Notes: generated from the sequence alone by a model not told the origin. A stretch of 64,000 nt of DNA from Romboutsia faecis (GCF_014323405.1 NZ_JACRWE010000004.1:310001-374000); one strand, 5' to 3'; positions 26,016 through 34,882 are shown, counted from the stretch's first letter. A program made the numbers and translations.

Positions 26016-27029
26016 ATGGCTAAACAAAAAAGAAAAACCTTAGCTTATTCATTAATGATAATAGGGATAATATTGCTTATATTTGGTATAGGAATGTCTA
26101 TATCACTTGGAGCAAAACAAATAGATTTCTCAACGATATTACAAAGTTTATTTACAAATGATAATGATGTAAATATTAAGATAATTAGAGATGTTAGAAT
26201 ACCTAGAGCAGTTGCAGCAGCACTTGTAGGTGGTTTTTTAGCAGTAGCTGGAGCAATAATGCAAGGGATAACAAGAAATCCAATAGCAGAGCCATCTGTA
26301 ATGGGAATTACTCAAGGTGCTACATTTATGATAGCTGTAGCATTTGTATTACAAAGAATTTACCCAAATTTAGTTATAGGAAGTTTTGGGCTTATGATAT
26401 TTGCTTTTCTTGGAGCTAGTATAAGTGGACTTTTGGTATATTTTGTAAGTTCTAGGTCGGCTAGAAAGGTTGACCCAGTAAAACTTGCTCTTGCAGGAAC
26501 AGCATTAGGTACTTTATTAATATCTTTAGCAATGGGAATTTCAATGTACTTTAATTTATCACAACAATTAAGTTTTTGGATTTCAGGGGGATTAGTAAGT
26601 GCTAAGTGGCAAGGTGTAAATTTATTATTTATAGTTGGTGGAATTGCATTCATAGGATCTATAATAATGGCACCGAAAATAACGATCCTTAGCTTAGGAG
26701 AAGAAGTAGCAATAGGATTAGGCCAAAGAACAAATTTAGTAAGATTTATATGCTTAATGATAGTAATAGCTTTAACTGGAGCATCAGTTTCAGTAGCTGG
26801 TAATATAGTATTTGTAGGTCTTATAATTCCACAAATAGCTAAAGCTATAGTAGGATCAGACTATAAATATATAATACCAATCTCAATGATATTAGGTTCA
26901 GTGTTATTAGTATACAGTGATATTATGGCTAGAATGATAAATCCGCCATATGAGACTCCAATAGGATCATTAACAGCATTATTAGGAGTACCTATGTTTA
27001 TATACCTTGTAAGAAAGGATACGAAATAG
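26016..27029 (+). CDS. FecCD-family siderophore ABC permease (first)
   Basis: This 337-aa membrane protein has about ten helices and the BtuC/FecCD family segments: RIPRAVAAALVGGFLAVAGAIMQG (written in parts in many homologues), NPIAEPSVMGITQGA, and the ATPase-contact loop GLGQRTNLVR. It forms the channel with the next product. TAAGGAGGATG precedes the ATG. It is 156 bp from the binding-protein gene with a hairpin but no true terminator between, so read-through is expected. Confidence 0.92.
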   Translation: MAKQKRKTLAYSLMIIGIILLIFGIGMSISLGAKQIDFSTILQSLFTNDNDVNIKIIRDVRIPRAVAAALVGGFLAVAGAIMQGITRNPIAEPSVMGITQGATFMIAVAFVLQRIYPNLVIGSFGLMIFAFLGASISGLLVYFVSSRSARKVDPVKLALAGTALGTLLISLAMGISMYFNLSQQLSFWISGGLVSAKWQGVNLLFIVGGIAFIGSIIMAPKITILSLGEEVAIGLGQRTNLVRFICLMIVIALTGASVSVAGNIVFVGLIIPQIAKAIVGSDYKYIIPISMILGSVLLVYSDIMARMINPPYETPIGSLTALLGVPMFIYLVRKDTK

Positions 27030-27032
27030 ATT

Positions 27033-28046
27033 ATGAATATGAGTAAAAATAAAAAATTTGCCCTAGTTATAGGGATTTTAATATCATTGATATTTATTAC
27101 ATTTTTAGTTAGCTTGAATTTAGGATCATTATCTATAGAACCAGTGGATGTTATAAAAACATTAATAGGGCAAGGATCTAAAAGTCAAGAAATAGCTATA
27201 TTTAAGTTAAGATTACCGAGAATAGTAATAGGAATATTAGTAGGAACAGCATTGGCTACAGCAGGTACTATTTTACAAGGAGTCACTAAAAACGACCTAG
27301 CTGATTCAGGTATACTAGGTATAAATTCAGGTGCAGCACTATTTGTTGTAGTATATATATATATTATGAATGGGAATGTATATGATGGAATAAGCAATAC
27401 AACAATATTTACAATGCCGATAGTAGCTTTAACAGGGGCAATATTTGGAGCATTTTTAATTTATATACTTGCATGGAAAAATGGTATAAGTTCATCTAGA
27501 TTATTATTAATAGGAATAGGTATAAATGTTGCATTTACATCAATACTTACAATTTTCCAACTAAAATTCACAACTCAGGAATTTAATAGAGTAATGGCTT
27601 GGACATCTGGAAGTATATGGGGATCAAATTGGAAGTATGTAATGGCAGTATTACCTTTTATAATAATATTTATGGCATTAACAATATACAAATCTAGATA
27701 TTTAGATGCATTAAATTTAGGTGATGAAGTAGCAACTGGATTAGGGATAGAAGTTGAAAAAGAGAGAAGAAAATTAATAGTATATGCGGTTATTTTAGCG
27801 GGTGTTGCTACATCAGTAGCTGGTAGTATAGGATTTTTAGGTTTGGTTGCGCCACATATTGCTCGTAAATTAGTAGGTCCTAAACATAAAAAATTAATTC
27901 CAGCAGCGGCTCTTGTTGGAACATTAATATTATTAGTTGCAGATACTATATCTAGGAATTTAATAGCTCCTATGGAGATTCCAGTAGGAATAGTTGTAGC
28001 AATAATAGGTGTTCCATACTTTATTTATTTAATGTTAGCAGAATAA
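27033..28046 (+). CDS. FecCD-family siderophore ABC permease (second)
   Basis: This paralogue of the preceding permease is also 337 aa, with RLPRIVIGILVGTALATAGTILQG-type opening (conserved R-P-R and G-x-x-LQG), NDLADSGILGINSGAA and the coupling loop GLGIEVEKERRK. A late GLVAPHIARKLVG is typical of the family. It starts 3 bp after the first permease, so the two are translationally coupled and should assemble as a heterodimer. ATG 27039 is an alternative start. Confidence 0.92.
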   Translation: MNMSKNKKFALVIGILISLIFITFLVSLNLGSLSIEPVDVIKTLIGQGSKSQEIAIFKLRLPRIVIGILVGTALATAGTILQGVTKNDLADSGILGINSGAALFVVVYIYIMNGNVYDGISNTTIFTMPIVALTGAIFGAFLIYILAWKNGISSSRLLLIGIGINVAFTSILTIFQLKFTTQEFNRVMAWTSGSIWGSNWKYVMAVLPFIIIFMALTIYKSRYLDALNLGDEVATGLGIEVEKERRKLIVYAVILAGVATSVAGSIGFLGLVAPHIARKLVGPKHKKLIPAAALVGTLILLVADTISRNLIAPMEIPVGIVVAIIGVPYFIYLMLAE

Positions 28047-28099
28047 GATATTTATTTAGTGATAATTAGGTGGCTTTAAATAGCTAGGAGGAGACAAAT

Positions 28100-28885
28100 A
28101 TGAATTGTATAAGTACTAAAAATTTAAATATTTCATATGGAAATTTAGATATAGTAAAAGATTTAAATTTAAATATACCAAAAGGAAAAATAACTACGAT
28201 AATAGGTGCTAATGGTTGTGGAAAATCAACAGTACTAAAAACTATAGCTAGAATCATACAACCTAAAAGTGGTGATATTTATATAAATGATAAAAATATA
28301 AAAGAGCAAAGCTCAAAAGATTTAGCTAAAACAATGGCTGTACTTCCTCAAAGCCCTCAAGCGCCAAGTGGACTTACTGTGGAAGAACTAATAGCATATG
28401 GAAGATTTCCACACCAAAAAGGATTTGGAAAGTTAAAAAAAGAAGATACAGACATAGTTACATGGGCATTAGAAGTAACTGGGATAAAAGAATTTAGAGA
28501 TAGACCGATAGAAGCTCTATCAGGGGGACAAAGACAAAGAGCTTGGATAGCTATGGCTTTGGCCCAACAAACAGATATACTTGTACTTGATGAACCAACA
28601 ACTTATTTAGATTTAGCACATCAACTTGAAGTACTAAATTTATTAGAAGAATTAAATAGAACTCAAGGAACAACTATAGTTATGGTAATACATGAACTTA
28701 ACAATGCAGCTAGATTTGCAGATCACATGATCGGTGTAAAAAAAGGAAAGATAGTATGTCAAGGTGACGCATATGAAGTAATGACAAAGGAAAATCTTAA
28801 AGAATTATTTAATATAGATGCAGAAATTGTACAAGATCCTAGAACTCATAAACCAGTATGCATAACTTATGACATGGTAGGATAG
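28100..28885 (+). CDS. Ferric-siderophore ABC transporter ATPase (FecE/FhuC-like)
   Basis: The 261-aa ATPase has Walker A GANGCGKST, Q-loop LPQSPQAP, signature LSGGQRQRAWIAMALAQ, Walker B ILVLDEPTT and the H-loop MVIHELNNAARF, all characteristic of iron-chelate importers. GGAGGAGA precedes the ATG. It energises the two FecCD permeases. The 53-bp gap to the permease genes has no terminator, so the operon continues. Confidence 0.93.
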   Translation: MNCISTKNLNISYGNLDIVKDLNLNIPKGKITTIIGANGCGKSTVLKTIARIIQPKSGDIYINDKNIKEQSSKDLAKTMAVLPQSPQAPSGLTVEELIAYGRFPHQKGFGKLKKEDTDIVTWALEVTGIKEFRDRPIEALSGGQRQRAWIAMALAQQTDILVLDEPTTYLDLAHQLEVLNLLEELNRTQGTTIVMVIHELNNAARFADHMIGVKKGKIVCQGDAYEVMTKENLKELFNIDAEIVQDPRTHKPVCITYDMVG

Positions 28886-28894
28886 GTAGAATTT

Positions 28895-30250
28895 ATGGAT
28901 AATCAACGAGCATTAAAAGAAGAAAGAATAGTAAGTTTATTAATTAAATACTCAGTACCAGCTATATTAGCGATGATGGTAACATCTTTATATAATACTG
29001 TAGATAGAGCTTTTATAGGATCTATAAAGGATGTAGGAGCACTTGCTATATCAGGTCTTGGAGTAACAATGCCTTTGTTTACAATTTTAGGAGCATTTTG
29101 TGTTGCAATAGCAATTGGAGGTAGCACAAATATTTCGATAAAGTTAGGAGAAGGCAATAAAGAAGAAGCTGAAGAAATTTTAGGAAGTACAGTTGCTTTA
29201 GAATTAGCGGTATCAATAGCAATATTACTTGTAGGAATTTTCTTTTTAGATGATATACTTTATATATTTGGAGCAAGTAATCATACTATTAAATATGCTA
29301 GAGAATATATGAGTGTAATATTTGCAGGTGCGTGGTTTAACTTACCTGGATTTGCTTTAAATAGTGCAATAAGAGCTGAAGGGAATCCTAAGTTAGCTGC
29401 AAAGATGATGATAATAAGTTGTATTCTAAATTTAATATTAGATCCTATATTTATATTTGGATTTGGAATGGGAATAAGAGGAGCAGCTGTAGGGACAGTA
29501 ATCTGTCAATTAGTAGTGTGTCTTTGGTCTACACATTATTTTACATTAGGAAAATCAAATTTAAAATTAAAATTAAAGAATATAAAATTAGATAAAAATT
29601 ATTTAAAGCTTATAGTAGTAATAGCTTTGACTCCATTTTGTATGGAGCTTGCAGCAGGATCAATACACCTAGTTACAAATAGAGTGCTAAAAATATATGG
29701 TGGAGATTTAGCAATAGGTGCTATGACAGCAGTAACATCAATATCTTTAATGTTCTTAATGCCAGTGTTTGGACTAAGTCAAGGAATGCAAACTATAATT
29801 GCATATAACCATGGAGCAAAACAGCCAGAACGTACAAAAAGAACATTATTACTAGCTATACTAGCTGCAACAATTATATTAACAATTGGATGCATACTAA
29901 TTAAGTTATTCCCTAAGGTATTTGTAGGAATATTTACAAAGGACTCTGAACTTATGAACTTAGCTATTAATGGTATAAATATAAACTTAATAACACTTCC
30001 GACAATAGGAATTTCAATTTTAGGAGCGGTGTATTTCCAATCAATAGGAAGTGCTAAAAAATCTATGCTTTTAAGTCTATTAAGACAAGTAATAATATTA
30101 ATACCAGTAATACTTTTAGTACCAAAGTTCTATGGATTAAATGGAGTATGGGCATCTCAACCTATTGCAGATATAGGAGCAATGGTGATAGTAATGATAT
30201 TTTTAGCAAAAGAGTTTAAGAAAAAGGAAAGTATGGTAGAGAATATATAA
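28895..30250 (+). CDS. MATE-family multidrug/metabolite exporter in the Fur-controlled operon
   Basis: The 451-aa protein has twelve predicted helices in two homologous halves; the N-terminal half shows YNTVDRAFIGSIKDVGALAISGLGVTMPLF (in parts), a NorM/DinF-like signature, and the second half PVFGLSQGMQTIIAYNHGAK. MATE proteins export drugs or metabolites using Na+ or H+. It starts 9 bp after the ATPase stop, and the terminator comes only after it, so it shares the iron-regulated transcript. It may export a siderophore or a by-product; a general drug pump is the alternative. Confidence 0.88.
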   Translation: MDNQRALKEERIVSLLIKYSVPAILAMMVTSLYNTVDRAFIGSIKDVGALAISGLGVTMPLFTILGAFCVAIAIGGSTNISIKLGEGNKEEAEEILGSTVALELAVSIAILLVGIFFLDDILYIFGASNHTIKYAREYMSVIFAGAWFNLPGFALNSAIRAEGNPKLAAKMMIISCILNLILDPIFIFGFGMGIRGAAVGTVICQLVVCLWSTHYFTLGKSNLKLKLKNIKLDKNYLKLIVVIALTPFCMELAAGSIHLVTNRVLKIYGGDLAIGAMTAVTSISLMFLMPVFGLSQGMQTIIAYNHGAKQPERTKRTLLLAILAATIILTIGCILIKLFPKVFVGIFTKDSELMNLAINGININLITLPTIGISILGAVYFQSIGSAKKSMLLSLLRQVIILIPVILLVPKFYGLNGVWASQPIADIGAMVIVMIFLAKEFKKKESMVENI

Positions 30251-30252
30251 AT

Positions 30253-30286
30253 AAAAACACTGTCTATATAGACAGTGTTTTTATTT
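30253..30286 (+). terminator. Intrinsic terminator of the siderophore operon
   Basis: AAAAACACTGTC (30253-30264) pairs perfectly with 30271-30282 around TATATA and runs into TTTTTATT. Confidence 0.88.
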
Positions 30287-30436
30287 ATATTATTTAATTG
30301 ATTTTTAGATTTTGTAATGGCTGAAAAATTATATTTATAAGTTAATTATATATAGTATCATTATTGTACATAAGAAGTTATTATTTTCATATGTATATAA
30401 TCAATAAAATTGTAAAATAATATATGTAGAAGTAAA

Positions 30437-30482
30437 TAGAGCAACGCTTTTTTAGCAGTGTTTCCGACGTTCGAATCTCTGT
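30437..30482 (+). pseudogene. Decayed tRNA remnant beside tRNA-Lys
   Basis: AGAGCAACGC, a T-rich anticodon-loop-like stretch and GTTCGAATC align with D-stem, anticodon and T-loop of the adjacent tRNA-Lys. The anticodon stem has mismatches, the T stem does not close well, and no acceptor stem is present. It ends about 8 bp before the intact tRNA. Confidence 0.5.
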
Positions 30483-30489
30483 ATGTTAT

Positions 30490-30565
30490 GATCCATTAGC
30501 TCAGTCGGTAGAGCACCTGACTTTTAATCAGGGTGTCCCGCGTTCGAGTCGCGGATGGATCACCA
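30490..30565 (+). tRNA. tRNA-Lys (anticodon TTT)
   Basis: A complete 76-nt cloverleaf: 7-bp acceptor GATCCAT/ATGGATC, D-arm with AGCTCAGTCGGTAGAGC, anticodon stem CCTGA/TCAGG around CTTTTAA (anticodon TTT), T-arm around GTTCGAGTC, and encoded CCA. Confidence 0.97.
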
Positions 30566-30567
30566 TT

Positions 30568-30597
30568 AATCCACATCAAATTTGATGTGGATTTTTT
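30568..30597 (+). terminator. Terminator of the tRNA-Lys gene
   Basis: A palindrome (30568-30593, core CCACATCAAATTTGATGTGG) begins 2 bp after the CCA end and is followed by TTTTTT. Confidence 0.85.
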
Positions 30598-30625
30598 ATG
30601 TTAAAAAATGTATTATAAAATATAT

Positions 30626-30645
30626 AAAGGGACATATGTCCTTTT
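30626..30645 (+). promoter_or_regulatory. Operator-like palindrome ahead of the Crp/Fnr gene
   Basis: GGACATATGTCC extends by A/T pairs on both sides, with one G-T step. It lies 66 bp before the regulator start codon, so autoregulation is plausible; a weak second tRNA terminator is the alternative. Confidence 0.4.
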
Positions 30646-30710
30646 GTTATTTTTTAATAATGATAAAATAATAGTAGAACAATAAAATGTTCGTTAGGAG
30701 AAATTAAAAT

Positions 30711-31400
30711 ATGCAAAATAGCTTATTTTATAATCGCATTATAAATGAAGAGGCCAAAAGGTTTATTGAAAAGATACCAATTGAAATAAAGTCAAAATGC
30801 AAAATAAGAGTTGTTGATAAAGGAAAGATAGTAGTATTAAAAGGAAATGACATAGAAAGTATTTATATAAGTTGTCAAGGTAAGATGCAGGTCAGAAATG
30901 AGTTTGAAAATGGATTTATTTATAGTTTTGCTAGTATAAACCCTATATCATACATAGGTGTGATGGAGGTCATGGCTAACAAACAAAACTATTCATCTAC
31001 ATTACAAGCTAGTACAGAGTGTATAATACTTGAAATACCAAAGAAAGACTTTATTGAGTGGATTACTAATGACCAAGAATTGACTTTAGAGGTATTGCAT
31101 TTTGTATCGAAAAGTATGTATGAACAATCTTTAAAAACAGGTGAAGGACTAGCATATCCATCAATATGTATATTAATAACTTATTTGATGAATGTTTTTG
31201 AAAATGAAGATAAGGATATTGCTATTTTAGAAAAAACTAGAGAAGAAATTGGGTCAATATTAGGATTTTCAATAAGAACAATTAATAGAAATTTAAAAAT
31301 ACTAAAAGAAGAGAACCTAATTTCAGTAAACCGAAAAAGTATATCAATAACAAGAGAACAGTTTAATAGACTATCTTATAAGCTAGAATCAATTAAATAA
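30711..31400 (+). CDS. Crp/Fnr-family transcriptional regulator
   Basis: The 229-aa protein has an N-terminal cyclic-nucleotide-binding-like beta-roll (about 20-130, with IESIYISCQGKMQVRNEF), a long dimer helix and a C-terminal winged helix (TREEIGSILGFSIRTINRNLKILKEENLI, in parts). No N-terminal Cys cluster of Fnr type is visible, so it is unlikely to carry a 4Fe-4S sensor. TTAGGAGAA precedes the ATG. It ends 39 bp before the YjjI gene without a terminator, which makes it the likely regulator of that oxygen-sensitive enzyme pair. Confidence 0.88.
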   Translation: MQNSLFYNRIINEEAKRFIEKIPIEIKSKCKIRVVDKGKIVVLKGNDIESIYISCQGKMQVRNEFENGFIYSFASINPISYIGVMEVMANKQNYSSTLQASTECIILEIPKKDFIEWITNDQELTLEVLHFVSKSMYEQSLKTGEGLAYPSICILITYLMNVFENEDKDIAILEKTREEIGSILGFSIRTINRNLKILKEENLISVNRKSISITREQFNRLSYKLESIK

Positions 31401-31439
31401 TATATAAATAAAAATACATAAAATTATGGAGGAAAAATA

Positions 31440-32933
31440 ATGGAACAAGTATTAAATATCATAAAAAATGAAACATTAACTTACAATCAACAAGTATTAC
31501 AGTTAGCAGGTCAAGCTGAAAGCACTCTAAATGTATTAAATATAGATGAAGAAACTAAAAAACTTCTTGATGCAGAAATAATATGTACTATGTTCGAGGG
31601 CAACGCTCCTTATAGACCAAGATATGTTATACCAAATTATGAAGTATTAATGGAAAAAGGGTGTAAGTTCTTAGACTTAGATGTACCAACTGACATATGG
31701 GAAGCAACTAATAATTTATTAATATTATATAAGCATGTACCATCTATAACATCATACCCAGTATACTTAGGTAACATAGATACACTTTTAGAACCATTTG
31801 TAAAAGATGAGGAAGAAGCGTATAAAGCTATAAAATTATATTTAAAACATATAGATAGATCGCTTACTGATTCATTTGTTCATGCAAATATAGGTCCAGT
31901 AGATACAAAAGCAGGTAGATTAATACTTAAAGCTATGAAAGAATTAGAATGTGCTATGCCAAATTTAACAGTTAAATATGATAAAGACATAACTTCTAAG
32001 GAATTTATAGAATTATGTGCAAGTACAGCTTTAGTAACTGCTAAACCGAGTTTTGCAAATCATAAAATGGATGTAGAAGATTTTGGAACAGAAAATTATG
32101 CACTAGCAAGTTGTTACAATGGATTTATTATAGGTGGGGGTGGATATACCCTAGTAAGACTTGTATTAAGTAGATTAGCCGAGTCATCAGGATCAGTTGA
32201 AGATTTCTTAGATAACAAATTACCATTTGCAGCTAAAAAGATGCTTGAATATATAGATGAAAGAATAAAGTTCTTAGTAGAAGAAGCAGCATTTTTCAAA
32301 TCTAACTTCCTTGTAAAAGAAGGATTTATAAATAGAGATCTTTTCACAGGTATGTTTGGCTTAGTAGGTCTTGCTGAAGCTGTAAATCATTTATTAAATG
32401 CTACTGAGCAAAAAGATAGATTTGGTCATTCGAAAGAGGCTAATGATTTAGGTTTAAAAATAATTGAAAAGCTTAATTCTATAGTAAGCTCATATAAATC
32501 AATATATGTAAATTGTTTTGGTGGGAATCATGTGCTACATGCTCAAGTTGGTATAGATTCAGATACTGGAATATCTCCAGGATGTAGAATACCTGTTGGT
32601 GAAGAACCTAAATTATTTGAGCATATTTTACAGTCTGCACCATATCATAAATACTTCTTCAATGGAATAGGAGATATATTTGTATTTGAAGATACTTATA
32701 AAAATAATCCTGAAGCTATAGTAAATGTAATTGATGGAGCATTTAATTCAGGAATAAGATATACATCTGTTTATTCAGATAGCTGTGATGTTGTGCGTGT
32801 AACAGGATATCTTGTAAAAAAATCTGAAGTAGCAGAGCTTGAAAGCGGAAAAGCAGTTAAAAATAATGCAACTGTGTTCGGTATGAATGCAAAAAATGGT
32901 GCTAAAGCTTTTGATAGAAGGCTTAGAGATTAA
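31440..32933 (+). CDS. yjjI: YjjI-family glycyl radical enzyme
   Basis: The 497-aa protein matches the YjjI family, which is shorter than pyruvate formate-lyase. The C-terminal VRVTGYLVKKSEV is a glycyl-radical motif, with Gly456 as the expected radical site. Cys225 in ASCYNGF is a candidate thiyl residue. The activase gene starts 2 bp after its stop. The E. coli homologue lies beside the deoCABD deoxyribonucleoside genes, but no such genes are near here and the substrate is not established from this sequence. TGGAGGAA precedes the ATG. Confidence 0.88.
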   Translation: MEQVLNIIKNETLTYNQQVLQLAGQAESTLNVLNIDEETKKLLDAEIICTMFEGNAPYRPRYVIPNYEVLMEKGCKFLDLDVPTDIWEATNNLLILYKHVPSITSYPVYLGNIDTLLEPFVKDEEEAYKAIKLYLKHIDRSLTDSFVHANIGPVDTKAGRLILKAMKELECAMPNLTVKYDKDITSKEFIELCASTALVTAKPSFANHKMDVEDFGTENYALASCYNGFIIGGGGYTLVRLVLSRLAESSGSVEDFLDNKLPFAAKKMLEYIDERIKFLVEEAAFFKSNFLVKEGFINRDLFTGMFGLVGLAEAVNHLLNATEQKDRFGHSKEANDLGLKIIEKLNSIVSSYKSIYVNCFGGNHVLHAQVGIDSDTGISPGCRIPVGEEPKLFEHILQSAPYHKYFFNGIGDIFVFEDTYKNNPEAIVNVIDGAFNSGIRYTSVYSDSCDVVRVTGYLVKKSEVAELESGKAVKNNATVFGMNAKNGAKAFDRRLRD

Positions 32934-32935
32934 TT

Positions 32936-33736
32936 ATGGCTTTAGTAAATAAAATAATTCCGTTTTCTTGTATCGATGGTCCTGGAAATAGAACAGCTAT
33001 ATTTTTCCAAGGGTGCAATTTAAAATGTACTTATTGTCATAATCCAGAAACTATCAATAAGTGTATAAACTGTGGCAAGTGTGTTTTAACTTGCCCAGTT
33101 AATGCTTTAGAAATGAATGATGGTAAGGTTATATGGGATGAATATAAATGCGTAGAATGTGATAACTGTATTAAAACGTGTAAAAGTTTATCAACTCCAA
33201 GAACTAAAGATTATTCAGTAGATAAATTATTTGAAGAAATAAAAAAAGTTAAACCATTCATTCAAGGTATAACTGTAAGTGGAGGTGAGTGTACTCTTAA
33301 TGCAGATTTTTTAGTGGAGTTATTTACTAAAGTAAAAAAGGAGCTTAATCTTACTTGCTTTGTAGATACAAATGGAACCTTAGATCTTAGCGAAAAAGAA
33401 GACTTAGTAAATGTAACAGATAAATTTATGTTAGATATTAAGTGTATGGATGAAGAAGAGAGTGTAAGAATTACTGGATTAAGCAATGATATAGTTTTAA
33501 AAAATTTAAAATATCTATTAGATAAAGATAAACTTCATGAAGTAAGAACTGTAATAGCTCCAAATCTAAATAATGAATATACTGTTAAAGAGGTATCTAA
33601 GATTATTAATGGCAAATGTAAATATAAGCTTAATGCTTATAGAAAGTACGGTGTAAGACAAGAAGGACTAGAACTACATGGGAAAATAGGTCCAACTGAT
33701 GAAGAAATGAAGGTTTATCTAGAATATATTCGATAA
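32936..33736 (+). CDS. yjjW: YjjW-type glycyl radical enzyme activase
   Basis: The 266-aa radical-SAM protein has the CxxxCxxC cluster at Cys27, Cys31 and Cys34 (QGCNLKCTYC) and a ferredoxin-like insert with two CxxCxxC groups (Cys43/46/49/53 and Cys72/75/78/82), plus TVSGGECT. It would use S-adenosylmethionine to generate the glycyl radical on the YjjI partner. The start is 2 bp after the yjjI stop, showing coupled translation. Confidence 0.92.
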   Translation: MALVNKIIPFSCIDGPGNRTAIFFQGCNLKCTYCHNPETINKCINCGKCVLTCPVNALEMNDGKVIWDEYKCVECDNCIKTCKSLSTPRTKDYSVDKLFEEIKKVKPFIQGITVSGGECTLNADFLVELFTKVKKELNLTCFVDTNGTLDLSEKEDLVNVTDKFMLDIKCMDEEESVRITGLSNDIVLKNLKYLLDKDKLHEVRTVIAPNLNNEYTVKEVSKIINGKCKYKLNAYRKYGVRQEGLELHGKIGPTDEEMKVYLEYIR

Positions 33737-33759
33737 TATATTATAATATTTAATATAGC

Positions 33760-33799
33760 AAAAAGAGGACTCAAAAAATTTTAGGGGTTCTCTTTTTTT
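33760..33799 (+). terminator. Intrinsic terminator of the yjjI-yjjW operon
   Basis: AAAAAGAGGACTC pairs with GGGTTCTCTTTTT using two G-T steps and ends in seven T. Confidence 0.8.
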
Positions 33800-33810
33800 A
33801 TAAAAAACTA

Positions 33811-33841
33811 TTCACCTTGGTATAATACCAAGGTCTATAAT
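33811..33841 (+). promoter_or_regulatory. MerR-type promoter with perfect dyad ahead of the YitT-like gene
   Basis: TTCACC (33811-33816) and TATAAT (33836-33841) are 19 bp apart, the long spacer of MerR-family promoters. A 21-bp dyad, ACCTTGGTAT-A-ATACCAAGGT (33814-33834), fills that spacer. A second TATAAT lies inside the dyad, so a simple repressor operator is the alternative. No MerR gene is visible in the window. Confidence 0.6.
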
Positions 33842-33872
33842 AATATTATGGATAATAATCTAGGAGGATTTT

Positions 33873-34520
33873 ATGTGGATAAAAAAATATATAAAAAATT
33901 TAGCATTAATAGTTTTAGGAAGTTGTATATTAGCCTTTGGAAGTTTTAACTTTAACTATCAAAATGGTGTTACTGAAGGCGGGGTATTAGGCTTATTACT
34001 TCTTATAAAAAATATATTTGATATATCTCCATCAGTTACAGCATTAATAATAGATTTATCTTTATTTGCTCTTGGAGCTAAATTTTTTGGAAAGCAGTTT
34101 TTAGTTCTTTCTATTTTTGCTAGTTTATCTTTTTCAAGCTGGTATAAGATGTGGGAGAGTATTGGATTTATAGTTCCAAATTTAAGTAATAATATGCTTC
34201 TTGCAAGTATTCTTGCAGGTATGGGTGTAGGTATTGGTATAGGTATAATAGTTAGGGCTGGAGGAGCAGCTGGAGGAGATGATGTCATAGCTTTAGTAGG
34301 AGCAAAGCTTACTTTTTTTAAGGTAAATCATATATATATGATTACAGATTTTATAGTATTAATATTATCTTTATCTTACCTAAGTTTTAAACAAATATTA
34401 TTTTCATTAATAGCAGTTACAATAAGTGGTAAAATAATAAGCATAATGTATGGCGAAGGTGAAGATAATGATGCTGATAAAAGTCTTCAAGAAGAATTTG
34501 CAAGTACAAAAGAAATTTAA
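33873..34520 (+). CDS. YitT-family (DUF161) membrane protein, short form
   Basis: The 215-aa protein has five to six membrane helices and the YitT family hallmarks: N-terminal FGSFNFNYQNGVTEGGVLGL and the later VRAGGAAGGDDVIALV. Typical YitT proteins are about 280 aa because of a cytoplasmic DUF2179 domain; this one stops soon after the last helices, with an acidic tail, so it is the short form. The transported compound is unknown for the family. It is monocistronic behind a MerR-like promoter. Confidence 0.82.
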   Translation: MWIKKYIKNLALIVLGSCILAFGSFNFNYQNGVTEGGVLGLLLLIKNIFDISPSVTALIIDLSLFALGAKFFGKQFLVLSIFASLSFSSWYKMWESIGFIVPNLSNNMLLASILAGMGVGIGIGIIVRAGGAAGGDDVIALVGAKLTFFKVNHIYMITDFIVLILSLSYLSFKQILFSLIAVTISGKIISIMYGEGEDNDADKSLQEEFASTKEI

Positions 34521-34526
34521 GAAATA

Positions 34527-34557
34527 TGAATAAAGAACTCCGAAAAAATGAATCTTA
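34527..34557 (+). promoter_or_regulatory. Candidate sigma-G promoter of the SASP gene
   Basis: TGAATA (34527-34532), an 18-bp spacer and AATCTTA (34551-34557) resemble sigma-G elements (-10 CATNNTA, one mismatch). Forespore expression is expected for this gene class. Confidence 0.45.
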
Positions 34558-34595
34558 TAAATGTAAGATTATAAATAAAAAGTAGGAGGTTATAT

Positions 34596-34817
34596 ATGGC
34601 AAATAAACCAGTAGACCCAAATGCAAAGGCAGCGCTAAATCAAATGAAGCTAGAAATAGCTAATGAATTAGGAATGGAAAATACTAATTTAAATGGAGCT
34701 AATAGTACCTCATATCAAAATGGAGAAATAGGTGGACGTGTTGGTGGTCAAATGAGTAAGAAGTTAGTTGCAATGGGAGAAGAAGCATTACTTAGACAAT
34801 ATAATAGTAAAAAATAA
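34596..34817 (+). CDS. Alpha/beta-type small acid-soluble spore protein
   Basis: This 73-aa protein is a standard alpha/beta SASP: KLEIANELGM contains the GPR protease cleavage site, and the second conserved block reads GEIGGRVGGQMSKKLV. These proteins coat spore DNA, protecting it from UV and heat, and are degraded at germination to feed outgrowth. AGTAGGAGG precedes the ATG. It confirms that the organism makes endospores. It is monocistronic with its own terminator. Confidence 0.96.
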   Translation: MANKPVDPNAKAALNQMKLEIANELGMENTNLNGANSTSYQNGEIGGRVGGQMSKKLVAMGEEALLRQYNSKK

Positions 34818-34825
34818 TATCAAAT

Positions 34826-34863
34826 AAAGCCATATTGTTAAGTGAAACAATATGGCTTTTAAT
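34826..34863. terminator. Bidirectional terminator between SASP and NSS transporter genes
   Basis: AAAGCCATATTGTT (34826-34839) pairs perfectly with 34846-34859; T-rich tails occur in both directions. Confidence 0.85.
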
Positions 34864-34882
34864 TTAATTATCAAGATTTATA

